Below, piece by piece: positions 36,246 to 48,063 of a stretch of DNA of 64,000 bases. This DNA comes from Anopheles merus (taxonomy: Eukaryota > Arthropoda > Insecta > Diptera > Culicidae). Location of the stretch: the NCBI RefSeq assembly GCF_017562075.2, contig NC_054081.1, positions 4,333,468 through 4,397,467 on the forward strand. Reading direction: 5' to 3'. A model generated the notes under the pieces. The model was not told where the DNA came from, searched no databases, and saw only the letters and a program-made list of their open reading frames with translations. The translations under genes were made by a program, and so were the position numbers. How positions within the stretch are numbered: the stretch's first letter is position 1; every line of letters starts with the position of its first letter.

Positions 36246-38007
36246 TCACTGCTCGGTGGTGTCGGTGGCCGGTACCGCCTGGTGGGGCTTGTGCTGCCCG
36301 TGCCCGTGCGGATGATGCTGGCCGGTATGCTCGCCGTGCTCGGCATGCTGATGGTGACCGTGGCCGTGACCGTGGTGCGCCCGCGCGTGCATGTGCGGCG
36401 TCTGGAAGTGATGGTCCCGGCGCGGTTCGCCGTCACCGAGCGCGGCTCCGGCGGCGGTCGGCACCGGACCGTGCCCGTCGTACGTCACCACCGTGCCGGC
36501 ATGGTTCGGCTTCAGCTCGTGCGCCGGGATGTGAATCTTCTCCGTGATCTCGTGCCCGTTCTGGATGCTCCGGTGCACCTCCTGGTCGGCCCGGTCGGCC
36601 TGTATCACCAGTGCGCCGTGCGGGCCGCGCCCCAGATGATGGTGGGCGTCGATCCGCTCGCCGACCGTGTGGTGGCCCGCCGGCTGGTGCTGCTTCGGCG
36701 TCTCGCCGGCCGGCTGCACCGGCTCGCCGTGCGCCCGGTGCCGCAGCGCGTCGTACTGACGGTGCATCAGGCGCCGGTGGTCGGCGTACTCGGGCGGCCC
36801 GGCACCGGCCGGCTCCTGCTCGACCGGCTTGGCGCCGCCCGCATCGCCCGCGAGCGGCTCCTCCTCGACCAGCTCCGACCGGAGCCGGTTAAAGTCGAGG
36901 ATCGCGTTCTCCGACTGCAGGCTCTCCACCAGCTCGTCCCAGTTGCGGTCGCTCGTGCCCTTGATCAGCCGTATCATCTCCACCAGCTGGGCCCGGTCGG
37001 TGTGCGAGTTCGTCTCCTCCACCGAGCGCAGCAGCGTCACGATCTTCTGGTGCAGCAGCTTCTTCACGTTGTCGGTGTGGCTGTTGTGCTCGTAGTGGTT
37101 GAGCTGCTGCTGCTCCAGGTAGGTGGTGCCGCTGTGCGGCGACTGCAGATCGTGCACGGGCGTGTGCCGGATCGGCTCGGTGTCGTTCTCGCTGTAGTGC
37201 ACCACCTCCAGTATCTCCGGTATGTCGTCCTGGATCATGTCACTGTCGGAGGGGCTCTCCTCCGAGCCGGCCTCGACCGCGGTCCCGGCCGCGTGCTTCG
37301 GCTGGTGCCGGCGGTCGTGCCCGAGCTGCTGGCCGTGCGCGGCTGCCGGATGCTCCTGCGAGCCCCCGCCCGGTTGCTGGTCGCTCGTGACGAGTGCTGC
37401 CGTGCCGTGCGTCGACTGCTCCTCGCACGCAGTGCAGGTGCAGTTGTGTATGAGCTGCACCTGCTTGTACAGGTACGGGCTCTTCGCGTTGCTGCTCTCC
37501 GTGCAGTCCACCTTCACCTGCAAGAATGAGCGGCGGGGGGGGGGGGGGAGGGGTTTAGCAGAGCGGCCGCACACAACGGACACGGTTAATACTCACAAAC
37601 ACGTACGACACGTCGGACGGCTGGCAGGAGTCGCAGTACGGGCCGATGATTTCGCCCGGATCGGACGGTTCCGTGTGCGGTATCGAGTAGCTGAAGCACG
37701 CGCCGACGCACACGTTGTTGTCGATCGTCACCTGCTTGCAGCCCGGCTCGGTTATCACCTGGCTGATGTTGCGCGTCGTACACCAGGACTGCTTGTTCGG
37801 GTACAGCACAATGTTGTGCACCTGTCCAAGACACGGAACAGTGAAGAAAAGCCCAGTTTTAGAGCCAAAAACGAGTGTTGAAGTCGCCGTGACGAGGGAG
37901 GGTTCGTCGCTTACCTTGTGCTCCCGGTTGGCCGTTGCCGGTATGCCGTGCATCGTGGCCAGGATCACCGTGGCCAGCGCTAGCCAAACGTGCGGCACGG
38001 TTACCAT
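36246..38007 (-). CDS. Secreted DAN-domain protein, NBL1-like, with histidine-rich tail
   Basis: DAN-family cystine-knot proteins are secreted antagonists of BMP ligands. Three coding exons, 38007-37915, 37821-37597 and 37517-36246, all phase 0 with GT-AG borders, give 529 residues. Residues 1-27 form a signal peptide with a hydrophobic core (VWLALATVILATMHG). The cystine-knot domain spans about residues 45-137 with the NBL1-style pattern WC-TTRNISQ, GC, NNVCVGACFSYSIP, YCDSC, then CTCTAC. After it come about 390 residues that are acidic and glutamine/histidine-rich without known domains, ending in a tail very rich in His (HHGHGHGHHQHAEHGEH) before TDTTEQ. Vertebrate NBL1 is about 180 residues, so the extension is large. 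An acceptor site (TGTGCAG) 17 bases before the ATG implies a non-coding upstream exon. Confidence 0.9.
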
Positions 38008-38023
38008 CTCTGTCTGCCTTGTG

Positions 38024-38030
38024 ACTGCAC
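38024..38030 (-). promoter_or_regulatory. 3' splice site upstream of the NBL1-like start codon
   Basis: A long TG pyrimidine-alternating tract ends in GTGCAG on the minus strand, 17 bases before the ATG. It suggests that the 5' UTR is spliced to an exon further right, possibly in the GC-rich block at 43.2-44.0 kb. Confidence 0.5.
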
Positions 38031-38157
38031 ACACACACACACACACAAACGGTGTCTATTTTCCGTCCCAAAAAAAGGAAGAAACTTGTCCACTTGGGGC
38101 CTGTTTGATCCTAAAAACGAAGATTCGAACGAGAGAGACACATAGAAAGAGAGAAAT

Positions 38158-38163
<6 letters not shown>

Positions 38164-38208
<45 letters not shown>
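38164..38208. repeat. (GA)n microsatellite
   Basis: GA run just upstream of the NBL1-like gene's start. Confidence 0.95.
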
Positions 38209-38209
<1 letters not shown>

Positions 38210-40479
38210 TCAACGTATTAGTTTCAGTTTGCAGTACCTGCTCACACCACCCAACAGGCTACCAAGCCACCCGTTTTGCATCTAGTGTGAATATTAGTGG
38301 CCCCATGGAGAAGGTACAAGTGGGGGGGATTAGAAAATCGTTTTATACCCCCCCCCCTCTCTCCACCCGCTCCCCTCTCCAGGCAGCTTCATTCCTACCC
38401 CCCAAAAACCAGCTCCCGCCTTGCCAAGTAGACAAATGTGGTTTGGTGGCCGGTTCCGAACACGCGCAAACTAGTTCTAGCACTCCCCCACCGCCTCCAT
38501 CCGGGCGTACCCAAACCGCAGCAGCAGCCACTTAGCACAGTGCCGTAGCCCGACCGTTCGCTAAATTCCGTGGCCGCCCAGCCGAGCGGCTGCGCTTGCC
38601 ACAAACAAGTTTTCTGCCGGCATGGAAATCTTAACACCGTGCATAGTTGTGCCTGTTTTTTTTTTTTGTGTTTCGTGTGTTACTTGTGCTGCTGCCCGTC
38701 TGCCAGTTGGGGGAGAATGGGAGAGAGGTGAATAATTTGGCGCTGTTTGGGGGTAGAGCCGTGCAGAGGGGTGGAATCTATCACGGAAAGCAGTAAACAA
38801 AAAAAAAAAACACAAAATCCCATGAACCAGCCTGAAACTTCTAGCAGAGCACCACGGTGACACGGCACCGATAGGCAGCGGCAGAGTTGGGCCATTCGGC
38901 TGTTCCGGACCGCCCGTTTGTTTCTAATCCAACAGAATTGAAAGACAGACTAACGAGAGACAAATGTTCCGAGATATGCATTGCACAGGTTAAAACCTGA
39001 AGTGAAGTTGAGAGGAAGTAAATGGAAAGCGATGACGGTTCTAGAGATGATTTTGTTTAATAACAAGTAACGACGAGGCACCGGTAGCTACAAGTAACCG
39101 ATTACTTGGTACCCAAGTACCCAGTTACTTTGCAAGGGATACAGCAATTACCTGAAGCGTTATTCGTTACTGTAAAATGTTTAAAAACTAAAATCTATTA
39201 ATCGATTTCCTAAGTAAATTAAGCATGTTGCAGTCGTTGCCACTAAATGATGTCTCTGAGGCACAGTTTTCCCCTTTAACGCATTAGTTTTTGACTGTCA
39301 ATCAACCGTTTTGTTTGCAAAGTTTTGAAACTGTTTGCTTAAAAATGAATGAATTTTAAAAAATACCTTTGTCATGCAAAATTGGAAAATGTCTGTGGAG
39401 TCTGCTAAGTTTGAATGCATTCTTAGGGCATAAACAATGGCCTGAAATGTGATACTTTTAATTAAAAACAATGAAAGTACATGCTTTTTGGAATGTTAAT
39501 GTAATACCTTGTAAATTGATCATGATTGCTACTAAAGCATATAAAAAAAAGTTGACTTCCAGACAAAAATAGATGTGTTAGGCGCCAAAATTGAGTTCTG
39601 AAGCAGCCTGGTAGTCTGGTGGAAGAATCCAACGGTCCTTAGAGTATGAGAATGTATTCAAGAATCAGTCCAGGGACATCTGAACAGAACGATTCCCAAC
39701 AAGTAACTCGTTGTAGAGGAGTCTTGAGGCAAGGTACTAGTGGCTGAACATCGCGAAAGGCACAAGACACAACAGGAAGCGTCCAATGCGCAGACCACAA
39801 ACGCAGTGGAGCACCCCTTCGAGAGAACACATGGATACTGGACCGTTACCAGTTAGAGCAGGAAGCGGCCCATCACTAGCCGCCTGGCAATGATTAATGT
39901 TCGCCCATTCGCCAAGCATTGGTGGAGGGGAGGATTTAAAGTCATCGCGGCGTGGCGTGGCAAGCCAGATCGGGCAAGAATGACTCATCGGAAAGGTGTG
40001 GGATTAAATTTGCAGGACAGGTGTTCATTAACAAACTCGTCTTGGCAGTTTCGGAACCAGTGTGGGAGTGTGTATGTGTGTGTGTGTGCGCGTACAGGCT
40101 CCCAGCACGGGGATGTTTGTCCACCGTCCATAAAGCGGTTGTTGAATTTAAATATTAGGAAATAATAATGTCACGCGGCGCTTTGCGCCTTAGGGGAAGG
40201 GACCGAACGGGCAGACTGTCTGTCTTTTGTACGTAACTCTGGCGGAATGGTGAAAGTGGTGCCTGCAGTTGGTCCCCGAAGGTTTGCTTGCAGCATGAAT
40301 GGACTCCTGGATCTTTGTAGTTCAAGTTTGCCTAGCTCTAGCTAGTGGCCTTCCCCAGACATTAGGATACTCCATGTGCACAGTTTTGAAAGAGCTTTAG
40401 CAAACTTCCAACAGATGCTTCCAAGATGCTCTGTTCGCGCCCGTGGACTCCCATCGTTTTGCGCAAAGCAACTTCAGCT
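38209..40479. other. No gene seen
   Basis: Unique and AT-rich DNA. Around 39065-39180 there are degenerate GTAACT/AAGTAAC units (for example AGTACCCAGTTACTTTG), possibly a remnant of a low-complexity satellite. Confidence 0.55.
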
Positions 40480-40481
40480 TA

Positions 40482-40726
40482 CAGGGTTTCCCACGATTTA
40501 TTGGTCGGTTCCCATCAATTTTTGGTGGGTTCCCATATTTTGTTGATGCGTTCCCACGATTTTTTGGTCGTTTCCCAGAATTTTTTGGTCCAATTGTATT
40601 GATATCCAATCGGAAAATACCAATAAATTATGGGAACGAACCAAAAATCTATGGGATACGACCAAAAAATCGTGGGAACGCACCAAAAAATCATGGGAAC
40701 TGACCAATAAATCGTGGGAAACCCTG
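40482..40726. mobile_element. Foldback MITE with TA target duplication
   Basis: 245 bp flanked by TA on both sides. The ends are inverted repeats: CAGGGTTTCCCACGATTTAT on the left and its reverse complement on the right. Each arm is made of about five 20-21 bp units of the form GTTCCCACGATTTTTTGGTC, so the whole element folds into one long hairpin. TA duplication with CAGGG ends suggests mobilisation by a Tc1/mariner-type transposase; no transposase is encoded. Confidence 0.9.
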
Positions 40727-40728
40727 TA

Positions 40729-41517
40729 ATAAGCGCCTCCGCATCCCGCCCGAGAAGTGTCGTCGGGTGAAAGTTGGGCTACCTCCCGGCAATGTGCACC
40801 AGCAGGCAGCGCTGCCTTTTAATTACACGGTGCATAGTGGCGCGGTGATCGCTTAGGTACGCAGCACCCTTCCTTCCCTCGTGCAGTGAGAAGCAAAAGT
40901 GCGGCGAGTCGAATGACACCTTCCACCCCCTTTGCTGCCTGGTGGCGGTTTCATTCCGCGACCCGCGGTGTTTCTGCACACCGCTAAAGTCCTGAGAAGA
41001 AAAAGGTGCAAAAGTGTTTGTGTGCCACCTGATGTAAGTGTTCCCACTGCTCTACACGTCGGCCCGGCATTAGGTACCTTATATAAGGGGTATACAAGGG
41101 GTAGGCAATGGGTAGAATGCACGATTCGAGCGTACGGCGGGTGCCCCTTGTGGAATGTGGAAAAGTGGTTTTTGCATGCATCTCGGTACGCCTAATTGCA
41201 GTATGCAAACAACGCACCGCATCGGCCATCTGGACGGCTCCGCCTATTTGCGCAGCGGCAGCAGGTTGATGGAGTAGATCCCCGGGAGCTCCCGGGAGAT
41301 CCAACTGCTGCTGCTGCTGGGAATAAAAGGATGCACTGACCAGGTTCACTCCAGGTTCGGCACACATGCGCACGCGGGACCCGAGATCACGCTAGGAACC
41401 GGTGCGCCGCAAGGCTACGGGGCGAAGGCGTATCTGGCGTGTGAAGTTAATTAGATGCAAATTAACTGCTTGTCGCCCAACCAGTATCTCCGTTTCTAGG
41501 CGAGTCGTGCAATCTGA

Positions 41518-41592
<75 letters not shown>

Positions 41593-43195
41593 CCTGCTTA
41601 TTAAATCTGTACAACAGCTCTACTGGGTAGAATAAGCAGGCCCTATTTCCTTTGAAGTCGACTCAGAGGCCTAGCGCAGGACGTAACTGTTTTGCAAACG
41701 GACAGTTCGCACCGCGTTGACCTAAACTTCTAGACAATTCTGCGAACTAGCAGGCCCTGGCTGGAACATTAAGAAGCGAACGTGGTATGATGCCAGCTCG
41801 CGCTGATGAATGCGCCCCGATTGTAAACTGCGCCTGCATCGCAGTTGATGAGTGTCTGATATTGCGTCGTCTTCGTTTGGATGCTCCTCCGATTGCGACG
41901 TGCGACATTGGGACATTCGATCCGCCAGCGTCGCCATTGCCATCGGTGTGTGGCTGTTTGCACGCCAGCAGTTGGTAAACTAACCACAGTACAGTACAGA
42001 CAAGCAAATTGCCGCGAGCCTTGTTTACGGAAGATGGAAACAAACGGTAAACAAAGGGTGAGGAGGGGCAAAACAAAAAAAAACACACACACTCATTACT
42101 CTGCCGCTACTAGTTCACAGGGCACTTGCATGTGGGAACCATTTCCTGGAGGAGATGCATGGGAGATAACGTTTGCCGGCTAACGAGTAGCACTGTCCCT
42201 GATTCTAGGCTCCTGCTAGCTTAATAGCGGGGGGGAAATCGCTCGCTTGGAAGGATTGGATTGGCATTTCTTGAAGTCTTGAAGTACACATTTGCCAATT
42301 CCAGGAAGACAGGTCCCGTGTCATCACGTGGCGAAATAAGACTTCGTTCCCGCTTCACGCTTTCTGATTGATGGCATCACCTTAGTATTGATTGCAGATT
42401 AGCCCATGTCTAGCCCAACACACCAGGGTGTATTGGTGATTAGATCATGACCTGTTGCCTATCTTGCTTCCCGCTGACTGCTTTCACCTCAAGCCACTCG
42501 GGAGATGCAGTACCTCGGTTCAGATTTTGTTCAGATTTGGGATTTTCAAACTTTGGGAGCATCTCCATCATACACACTCACACGATCACTATGCAAGTTC
42601 GACAGGGTTAGTACACACTTCAAGCACTACCTTTTGGCACTTCAATATCCAAACGTCAAAAAACTACGCCCACAAACCTGTTGTGTGCCCAAACGCGCTG
42701 TCCACTGGTAGAGCCTCGATCTGGCAGACTCACACGTTAGCAGAAGGCAGGATCGCACTCAGACACTATCGGGCTGCTACTAAGCGCACACACGCTCGCT
42801 CGCTCTCTCTCTCTCTCTCTCTTTCGCTTTCTGTCTCTCCCGGTCTCGGTACTACCAATGCTCGACACCGCAGCGCAGCACTTAGTATTTGCGGCTGGTC
42901 ACCCTCGTGTCACAGCAGCAAAAACAGATCTAGCAAATCAAGACATCACTGATACAAAGGTATGCCAACCGTTTGCGTGTTTGTTGTCTTCAGTGTATGT
43001 GTGTGGGTGTGTTTGAGTGTTTGTATGGTTTCAGTGATGCTGTCGGTGTATGTGTGTGTGTGTGTGTAAAGACCCCTACCCTATCACAACCACCGGAGCG
43101 CGCGTATGTCGTCTAGGCTGCTTACGGGGTTGCGGGTCTGATTTGCAAAAGCCCGCTCCGTACCGTCCGGCGTTAACTAGTCGAATGAGCTAAGC
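40729..43195. other. No gene seen
   Basis: Unique DNA with a long (TG)n tract and shorter CA and CT runs. Reading frames are short and lack recognisable domains. Confidence 0.55.
41523..41589. repeat. (TG)n microsatellite
   Basis: About 33 uninterrupted TG dinucleotides. Confidence 0.96.
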
Positions 43196-44045
43196 CGTGC
43201 CGCGGCGCGGTGGGAGATACTCTCGGATACTCGCGGCAAAAACCTTCACACCACTATCTGTGGGAGCACCTTCCGCCCGCGGTTGTGATGTTTTGCCGAA
43301 GGAGCAGAAGTTTGCGCAGGGAGAGATCGAGCGCCTAGAGAGTGTTGCGGCTGCGGCGGCTGCGGCGGTGTCACCTTACGGCAGGTTTTCTGCTGTGTTT
43401 CGTGCTCTCCCTTTCTCTCTTTCTTGCTCTCCTGCCGGAGTCGCAAGAACCAGCTTCAATCCCACCACTCCATGTATAAACTGTTTTTTTTTTTCCTTTG
43501 CTTTCTTAACGCTCCGGAGAGTTTGTTTTTGTTTGCCCCGTACCCGGTTCGGGCGGACTCGATCTGATTCGCCTCACGCCACATCGCACGACCTCGCGCG
43601 ACATTTGCGCCCCCTCCACCCACCCTGGACCCCTTTGGGCTTCCTTGGGCGCTATTGGGGACAGCGGGATCCTGTGCGAGTGCGATGTGTTCAAGCGAGA
43701 CAGGGAGCGAGAACACTAGCCGGTACATGATGCAGAGTGGCGAGTACAAAAACGGAGACACAGCATGAGCGCGAAACGGCGCTGAGCGACCAAAAACAAA
43801 ACAAAACAAAACAAAAAAAACCTGATACGAGCCAAGCGAAGCGGAGGGCACACTTTCGTCTACTGGGGGGAAGGGGCTTCTAATGTGAGCCGCTGTACAG
43901 AGCGCGGGCAGAGGTCCTGCGGATGGGACGGGAGCGGCGGGGGAGCCTGCGCGAGAGTGCGGGAGAGCGAGCGAGCGACTGGAGCACGCGCAAGCAGCGA
44001 ACCTGTCTGTTGGATGCTTTGCGACGGCTCAACGCTACATCCCTA
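43196..44045 (-). promoter_or_regulatory. GC-rich block, possible 5' exon/promoter of NBL1-like gene
   Basis: GC- and CpG-rich compared with its flanks, no conserved coding sequence, lying upstream of the NBL1-like gene on its strand. That gene needs a spliced 5' UTR exon, and this is the most promoter-like block available. Assignment is inference only. Confidence 0.25.
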
Positions 44046-44654
44046 GAGGTGTGGAGCGCAGACTGATATCGCAGAACCGTAGCTCCCCCCCATATGCAAA
44101 AAGCAAAAGCTCGGCAGGAGATGAATGAGCTTACAGCAAGTTACAGCATCGCCATGGCGTAGAATCGGTTTTGCGCTTACCCGGGCTTCGGAAAACAGGA
44201 TTTTTTTTCTTTTCGACAGAGATCTTCGCCGCGGGTGTGCCTTAGCTTGGGAGCTCCAAGATTTCTCCAAGGCCCCGAAAGATTTTTCGCCCGAAAAGCT
44301 AAAGTCGCACATACAAAACGGCGTTTTGCATCTCAGGAGAGCTTGCTGTGGGGGCACGAACATAGTAGGAGTCACAGGCTGACAGGGGTGCTAGATTTGA
44401 GACGGATATGTCATCCGCTGCAGCAGATCCTGCACGTGATTTGATAACAGTTCGACGGCTCAACCTATCAGCAAATTATAATCCAATAGGTTAGGAGCGA
44501 ACCAGCCCAACATGTCCAAAGTCTCTAGAAAAAAAAATCGAATAAGTACGATTGTATCTCATAACAAACAATATTGTTTTGATGATGCTTGGAGTGATCG
44601 GTTTAATAGACAGGTCTCACTGATTCAGACACTCAAACTCAGACTTCAAACAAA

Positions 44655-44662
44655 TGACGTCA
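44655..44662. promoter_or_regulatory. Perfect CRE palindrome TGACGTCA
   Basis: Exact CREB/ATF full site in AT-rich non-coding DNA between the NBL1-like gene and allantoinase. Confidence 0.3.
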
Positions 44663-45084
44663 ACGACTCACACGGAAACTAAATATACATTTTGTATACG
44701 TGCGTGTGAGTGTGTGTGTTTTTTTTAGATTTATATATATCTTTAGTCACTCATTTGTGTTCGACAACTTGAAATCTTTATGTTGCCAACACACACACAT
44801 ACACGTGGATATATCTCGACTCGGTCCTAAAATTATTGACAGCTCGACATTTGATATTCCATCGAGCGGTTGTGTGGTTTCCGGGCGGAATAATGTCCGT
44901 TGGCTGCCTGGGAAGGTCGTAGACACCGTGAAAGAGCCAAGATTCGTATTGATTAGATCACCACATCAGATCACAACTTTTTGATGCACCCAAGCCTCAT
45001 TAGCCTTGATGCTGTACATAACCGCTTGCAGACGCAAAACACATTAACTCCCGTTATCGAACATTATCGAACATGTGGACTTAT

Positions 45085-45475
45085 TGCACTTATTTAGGTA
45101 GTCGAGGAGGAGTTTTGCTACCTTGGGATGGTCGTTACTTTGGGCAACGCCAACAACATCAAATTCCGGAGACGCATTGTTCATGGGAATCGTGCTATGG
45201 GCTCAATCATCTGCTGAGGTCCAGAAGATTTCAAAACCGAACGAAATGTGAGATATATTGCAAAGTTCGCCCGGTGGTATTCTATGGTTTGGACCATCCG
45301 AGCACGCTCTTGCCCTGTTTGAACAATGCTTCCTCCGAACCTTCTTTGGCGGTGTGTTCGAGCATGTAGTTTCCCTCAGTTCGGCACGAGGCGCAGGAAA
45401 GCACAGCGATCTCGACGGTAGGATCAGGTGAAGTAAAACCTGTCGGAGATCGGGTGTCTCCATGGATGGAAAGCC
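45085..45475 (+). pseudogene. Decayed non-LTR retrotransposon reverse transcriptase fragment
   Basis: The plus strand encodes YLGS early and, in the same region, YGLNHLLRSRRFQNRTKCEIY followed by RPVVFYG. This is the C-terminal part of the reverse transcriptase of non-LTR elements, where the usual pattern is YLGS, then GL-LRS-TK-IY, then RPVVLYG. Downstream matches are in shifted frames, and a (GA)n tract follows at 45515, so the copy is dead. Most of the element is missing. Confidence 0.65.
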
Positions 45476-45514
45476 GCAGCTAGGAACCGAGCATCCTGGA
45501 GAGAGCAGGCTTAC

Positions 45515-45606
<92 letters not shown>
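45515..45606. repeat. (GA)n microsatellite
   Basis: About 45 GA units with one GATAG interruption, just after the retrotransposon fragment. Confidence 0.96.
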
Positions 45607-45610
<4 letters not shown>

Positions 45611-46365
45611 CAGGAGGCGAACCTCTTGAAGACTCTAAAGTACGCGAAGGCGATTGCGATTAGCCAGGTGGTTAATCCAAACAGCCGTTAGTGTGAACTC
45701 CAGATTAAAGAGTCATGTTCTAGCGGGGGGGTCTTGCACTATCAGTAGCAGCACCACCAATCCATGCCACGATGGCCTTTTAGCCTTGGAGGTTCCAAAT
45801 GGAAGAAGCCCCCCTAAAAAAAGGTCTATTTGGCATTTCCAAGAACTGAGGAGCATTCAACAGCTTCTGCAATCCCTGATAGGAGCTACACCGGATAGGT
45901 TACTGTCGCGCGCACGTACGAGGAGGCACGTCCCTTGCTGTTTTGATGGAAATATCCCACCGAAAAGAGTCACACCGCAGGTCATTTCGGTGCTATTGAT
46001 ACGCCTTTTTTCCAGTTTTCAAGAACAGCCCTCGCGCATCAGAGCGCATTTGCGTTGAGGCCCCAACGCATGTTTGTGTCGTCGCAACGCGCTTATCAGC
46101 CGGCAATAATGCGACCTACTGACCAAAAACCAACCAAAACAAGGGCTGGAAACTTTCCACTCAGCTCAATTAATCTCGGATCGGATTGGCGCAATGACCC
46201 TGCAATCGAGTGCTGTCAGTTCAACGCCATCGTGCTCGACGCAGAACAGGTGGTTACGAAATCTGTACGTACCGTCTGTAACAGTGTATTCAAGTTTACC
46301 TCTTACCCATATTACTTATCTTATTACTTATAGCTATTCTACCCTAGCATATATGTGTATTTTTT

Positions 46366-48005
46366 TTACAAATCTATATCATCATCTTCCAATTCTTCAG
46401 CCGATATGCTTCCTGCGGCCAATGTTGAACTCTTGCTCAACTCCTCTCGTTGAACTTCTGACTTAGGACCATCGAGCAGTATACTGCCCAAAGGTGGCCC
46501 GAAAGCTGGCACGTCCGTGCGTTGATAGATCAGTGAGCCGCGCAGTACCGTTGCATGCACGACGCCCTGAAGCGTTCGGTTCAGGTACGGAGTCGCCTTG
46601 TGCTGGAACTCGAGCATGTCCTCCGTGACGGTGACCGTACCCTCCGGATCCCAGACACATATGTCTCCGTCGTAGCCAACGTCCAGCCGGCTCTTGCGAT
46701 GATCCAGCCCGCTCAGACGGGCCGGCTCGGTGCAGAGCAGGCGGACCGTCTCCTGCAGCGACAGCCCGTACCGCCGGCAGCCGGTCCAGAACAGGGGCAG
46801 CCCGAGCTGCAGCGAGGAAATGCCACCCCACGCCTCGAGGAAGTTGCCCCGCCGCTTCCCGTCGGTGAGCAGCTTCAGTTGGGGCGTGCTGGGCGAATGG
46901 TCCGACACGATCAGATCAATGTCCCGGGCCTGCACGGCGCGCCACAGCTGCTCCCGGTTGGTGCGGCCGCGTATCGGCGGACAGCACTTGTACTCGGTGT
47001 GAGCGTCCGGCACGTCCTCGGCGGCCAGCGACAGATAGTGGTGGCAGGTTTCCACCGTCAGGCGAGCGCCGAGCGCCCGGGCCGCCCTTATCGTTGGCAA
47101 GGCACGGGCCGTGGACAGGTGCACGATGTGTGCCCGAACGTCGTGCTGCTGGGCCACTTTCGCGACCAGCTCGATCGCCTGCTGTTCCATCGTGTCGGGG
47201 CGCGTCTGCAGGAACGACCGGTACTTGTGCGGGTCGAGCGGTCTGGGGCCGACACTCTGCAGCCGCTGACACTCTACCTCGGCGTGGAACTGGAAGTGGA
47301 GCAGTGCGTCGATTACGAGTTCGCTTCGACTTCGAAGAAGTTCGGATCACTTACCGCCAGCACTGCACCGGTGCCTTCGAGCAGGCGTGCCGCCTCCATC
47401 ACCTGCTCCTCCGTCACGTGCGGGAACTCCTCGACGCCGCTCGGGCACAGAAAGCACTTGAACCCGAACACACCGGCCGCAATCAGCCGGCGCAGCTCGG
47501 GCAGATTGTCCGGCACTAGCCCGCCCCAGAACGCCACATCGACGAAGATCTTGCCGCGCGCCGCATTCACCTTGGTGCGCAGATTGGCTACGGTTGTCGT
47601 CGGTGGGATCGAGTTGAGCGGCATGTCGCAGATCGTGGTAAAACCGCCCGCTGCTGCCGCCTTGGTCGCAGTGTGGAAGCCTTCCCACTCGGTACGGCCC
47701 GGCTCATTGATGTGGACGTGCGTATCGATCAGTCCCGGCATGAGCATCAAGTTGCCGAAATCAAAGTGCTGCGGAAGTGTAGTGTTAGCGAGACACTTTC
47801 CCAAATCCCAATGTCCCAATGCCCAACAGCTCACCTCAAATTCACCTTCATTGTCCTTCAGGTATCGCTCAACGGCGGCCCAGGAGGGGAGCACGCGCGT
47901 CACCTTACCGTCGTGGGCGGACACGACGATCCCACCGGGGAACACTTCCGCCGGCAGGCTCGCACTGTTCAGAAAGATTCGCTTGCTCGTGTAGACGGTG
48001 TCCAT
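46366..48005 (-). CDS. Allantoinase
   Basis: Hydrolyses allantoin to allantoate in the uricolytic pathway, used by mosquitoes to dispose of nitrogen. Three coding exons, 48005-47835, 47768-47355 and 47289-46366, all in phase 0 with GT-AG borders, give 502 residues, close to the usual length of eukaryotic allantoinases. It is a cyclic amidohydrolase: metal-binding DTHVHINEPGRTEWEG (His 74, His 76), the lysine expected to be carboxylated in FGFKCF (Lys 161), His 197 (FHAE), His 252 (HIVHLS), VETCHHYL, and the catalytic aspartate in IVSDHSP (Asp 325). The allantoinase-specific stretch after HxH separates it from dihydropyrimidinase and dihydroorotase. The tail is acidic (EELEDDDIDL). Introns are short (66 bases each). 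It is transcribed away from HtrA2. Confidence 0.95.
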
Positions 48006-48057
48006 CCTGAGGACCTATCCTGAGGCAGACTGGAAGACGAGCGCGCGTGCGGTGCGT

Positions 48058-48063
48058 CTTATA
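48058..48063 (-). promoter_or_regulatory. Candidate TATA box of allantoinase
   Basis: TATAAG on the minus strand about 55 bases before the start codon, giving a predicted start near 48030 and a 5' UTR of some 25 bases. Confidence 0.35.

Noticed and set aside
36216..37529. 437-residue plus-strand open frame
   Set aside because: Antisense to the DAN-domain gene; Arg/Val/Leu-rich translation caused by GC-rich codons, with no domain.
46555..47994. 479-residue plus-strand open frame
   Set aside because: Runs antisense across the allantoinase exons and both introns; no protein-like motifs.
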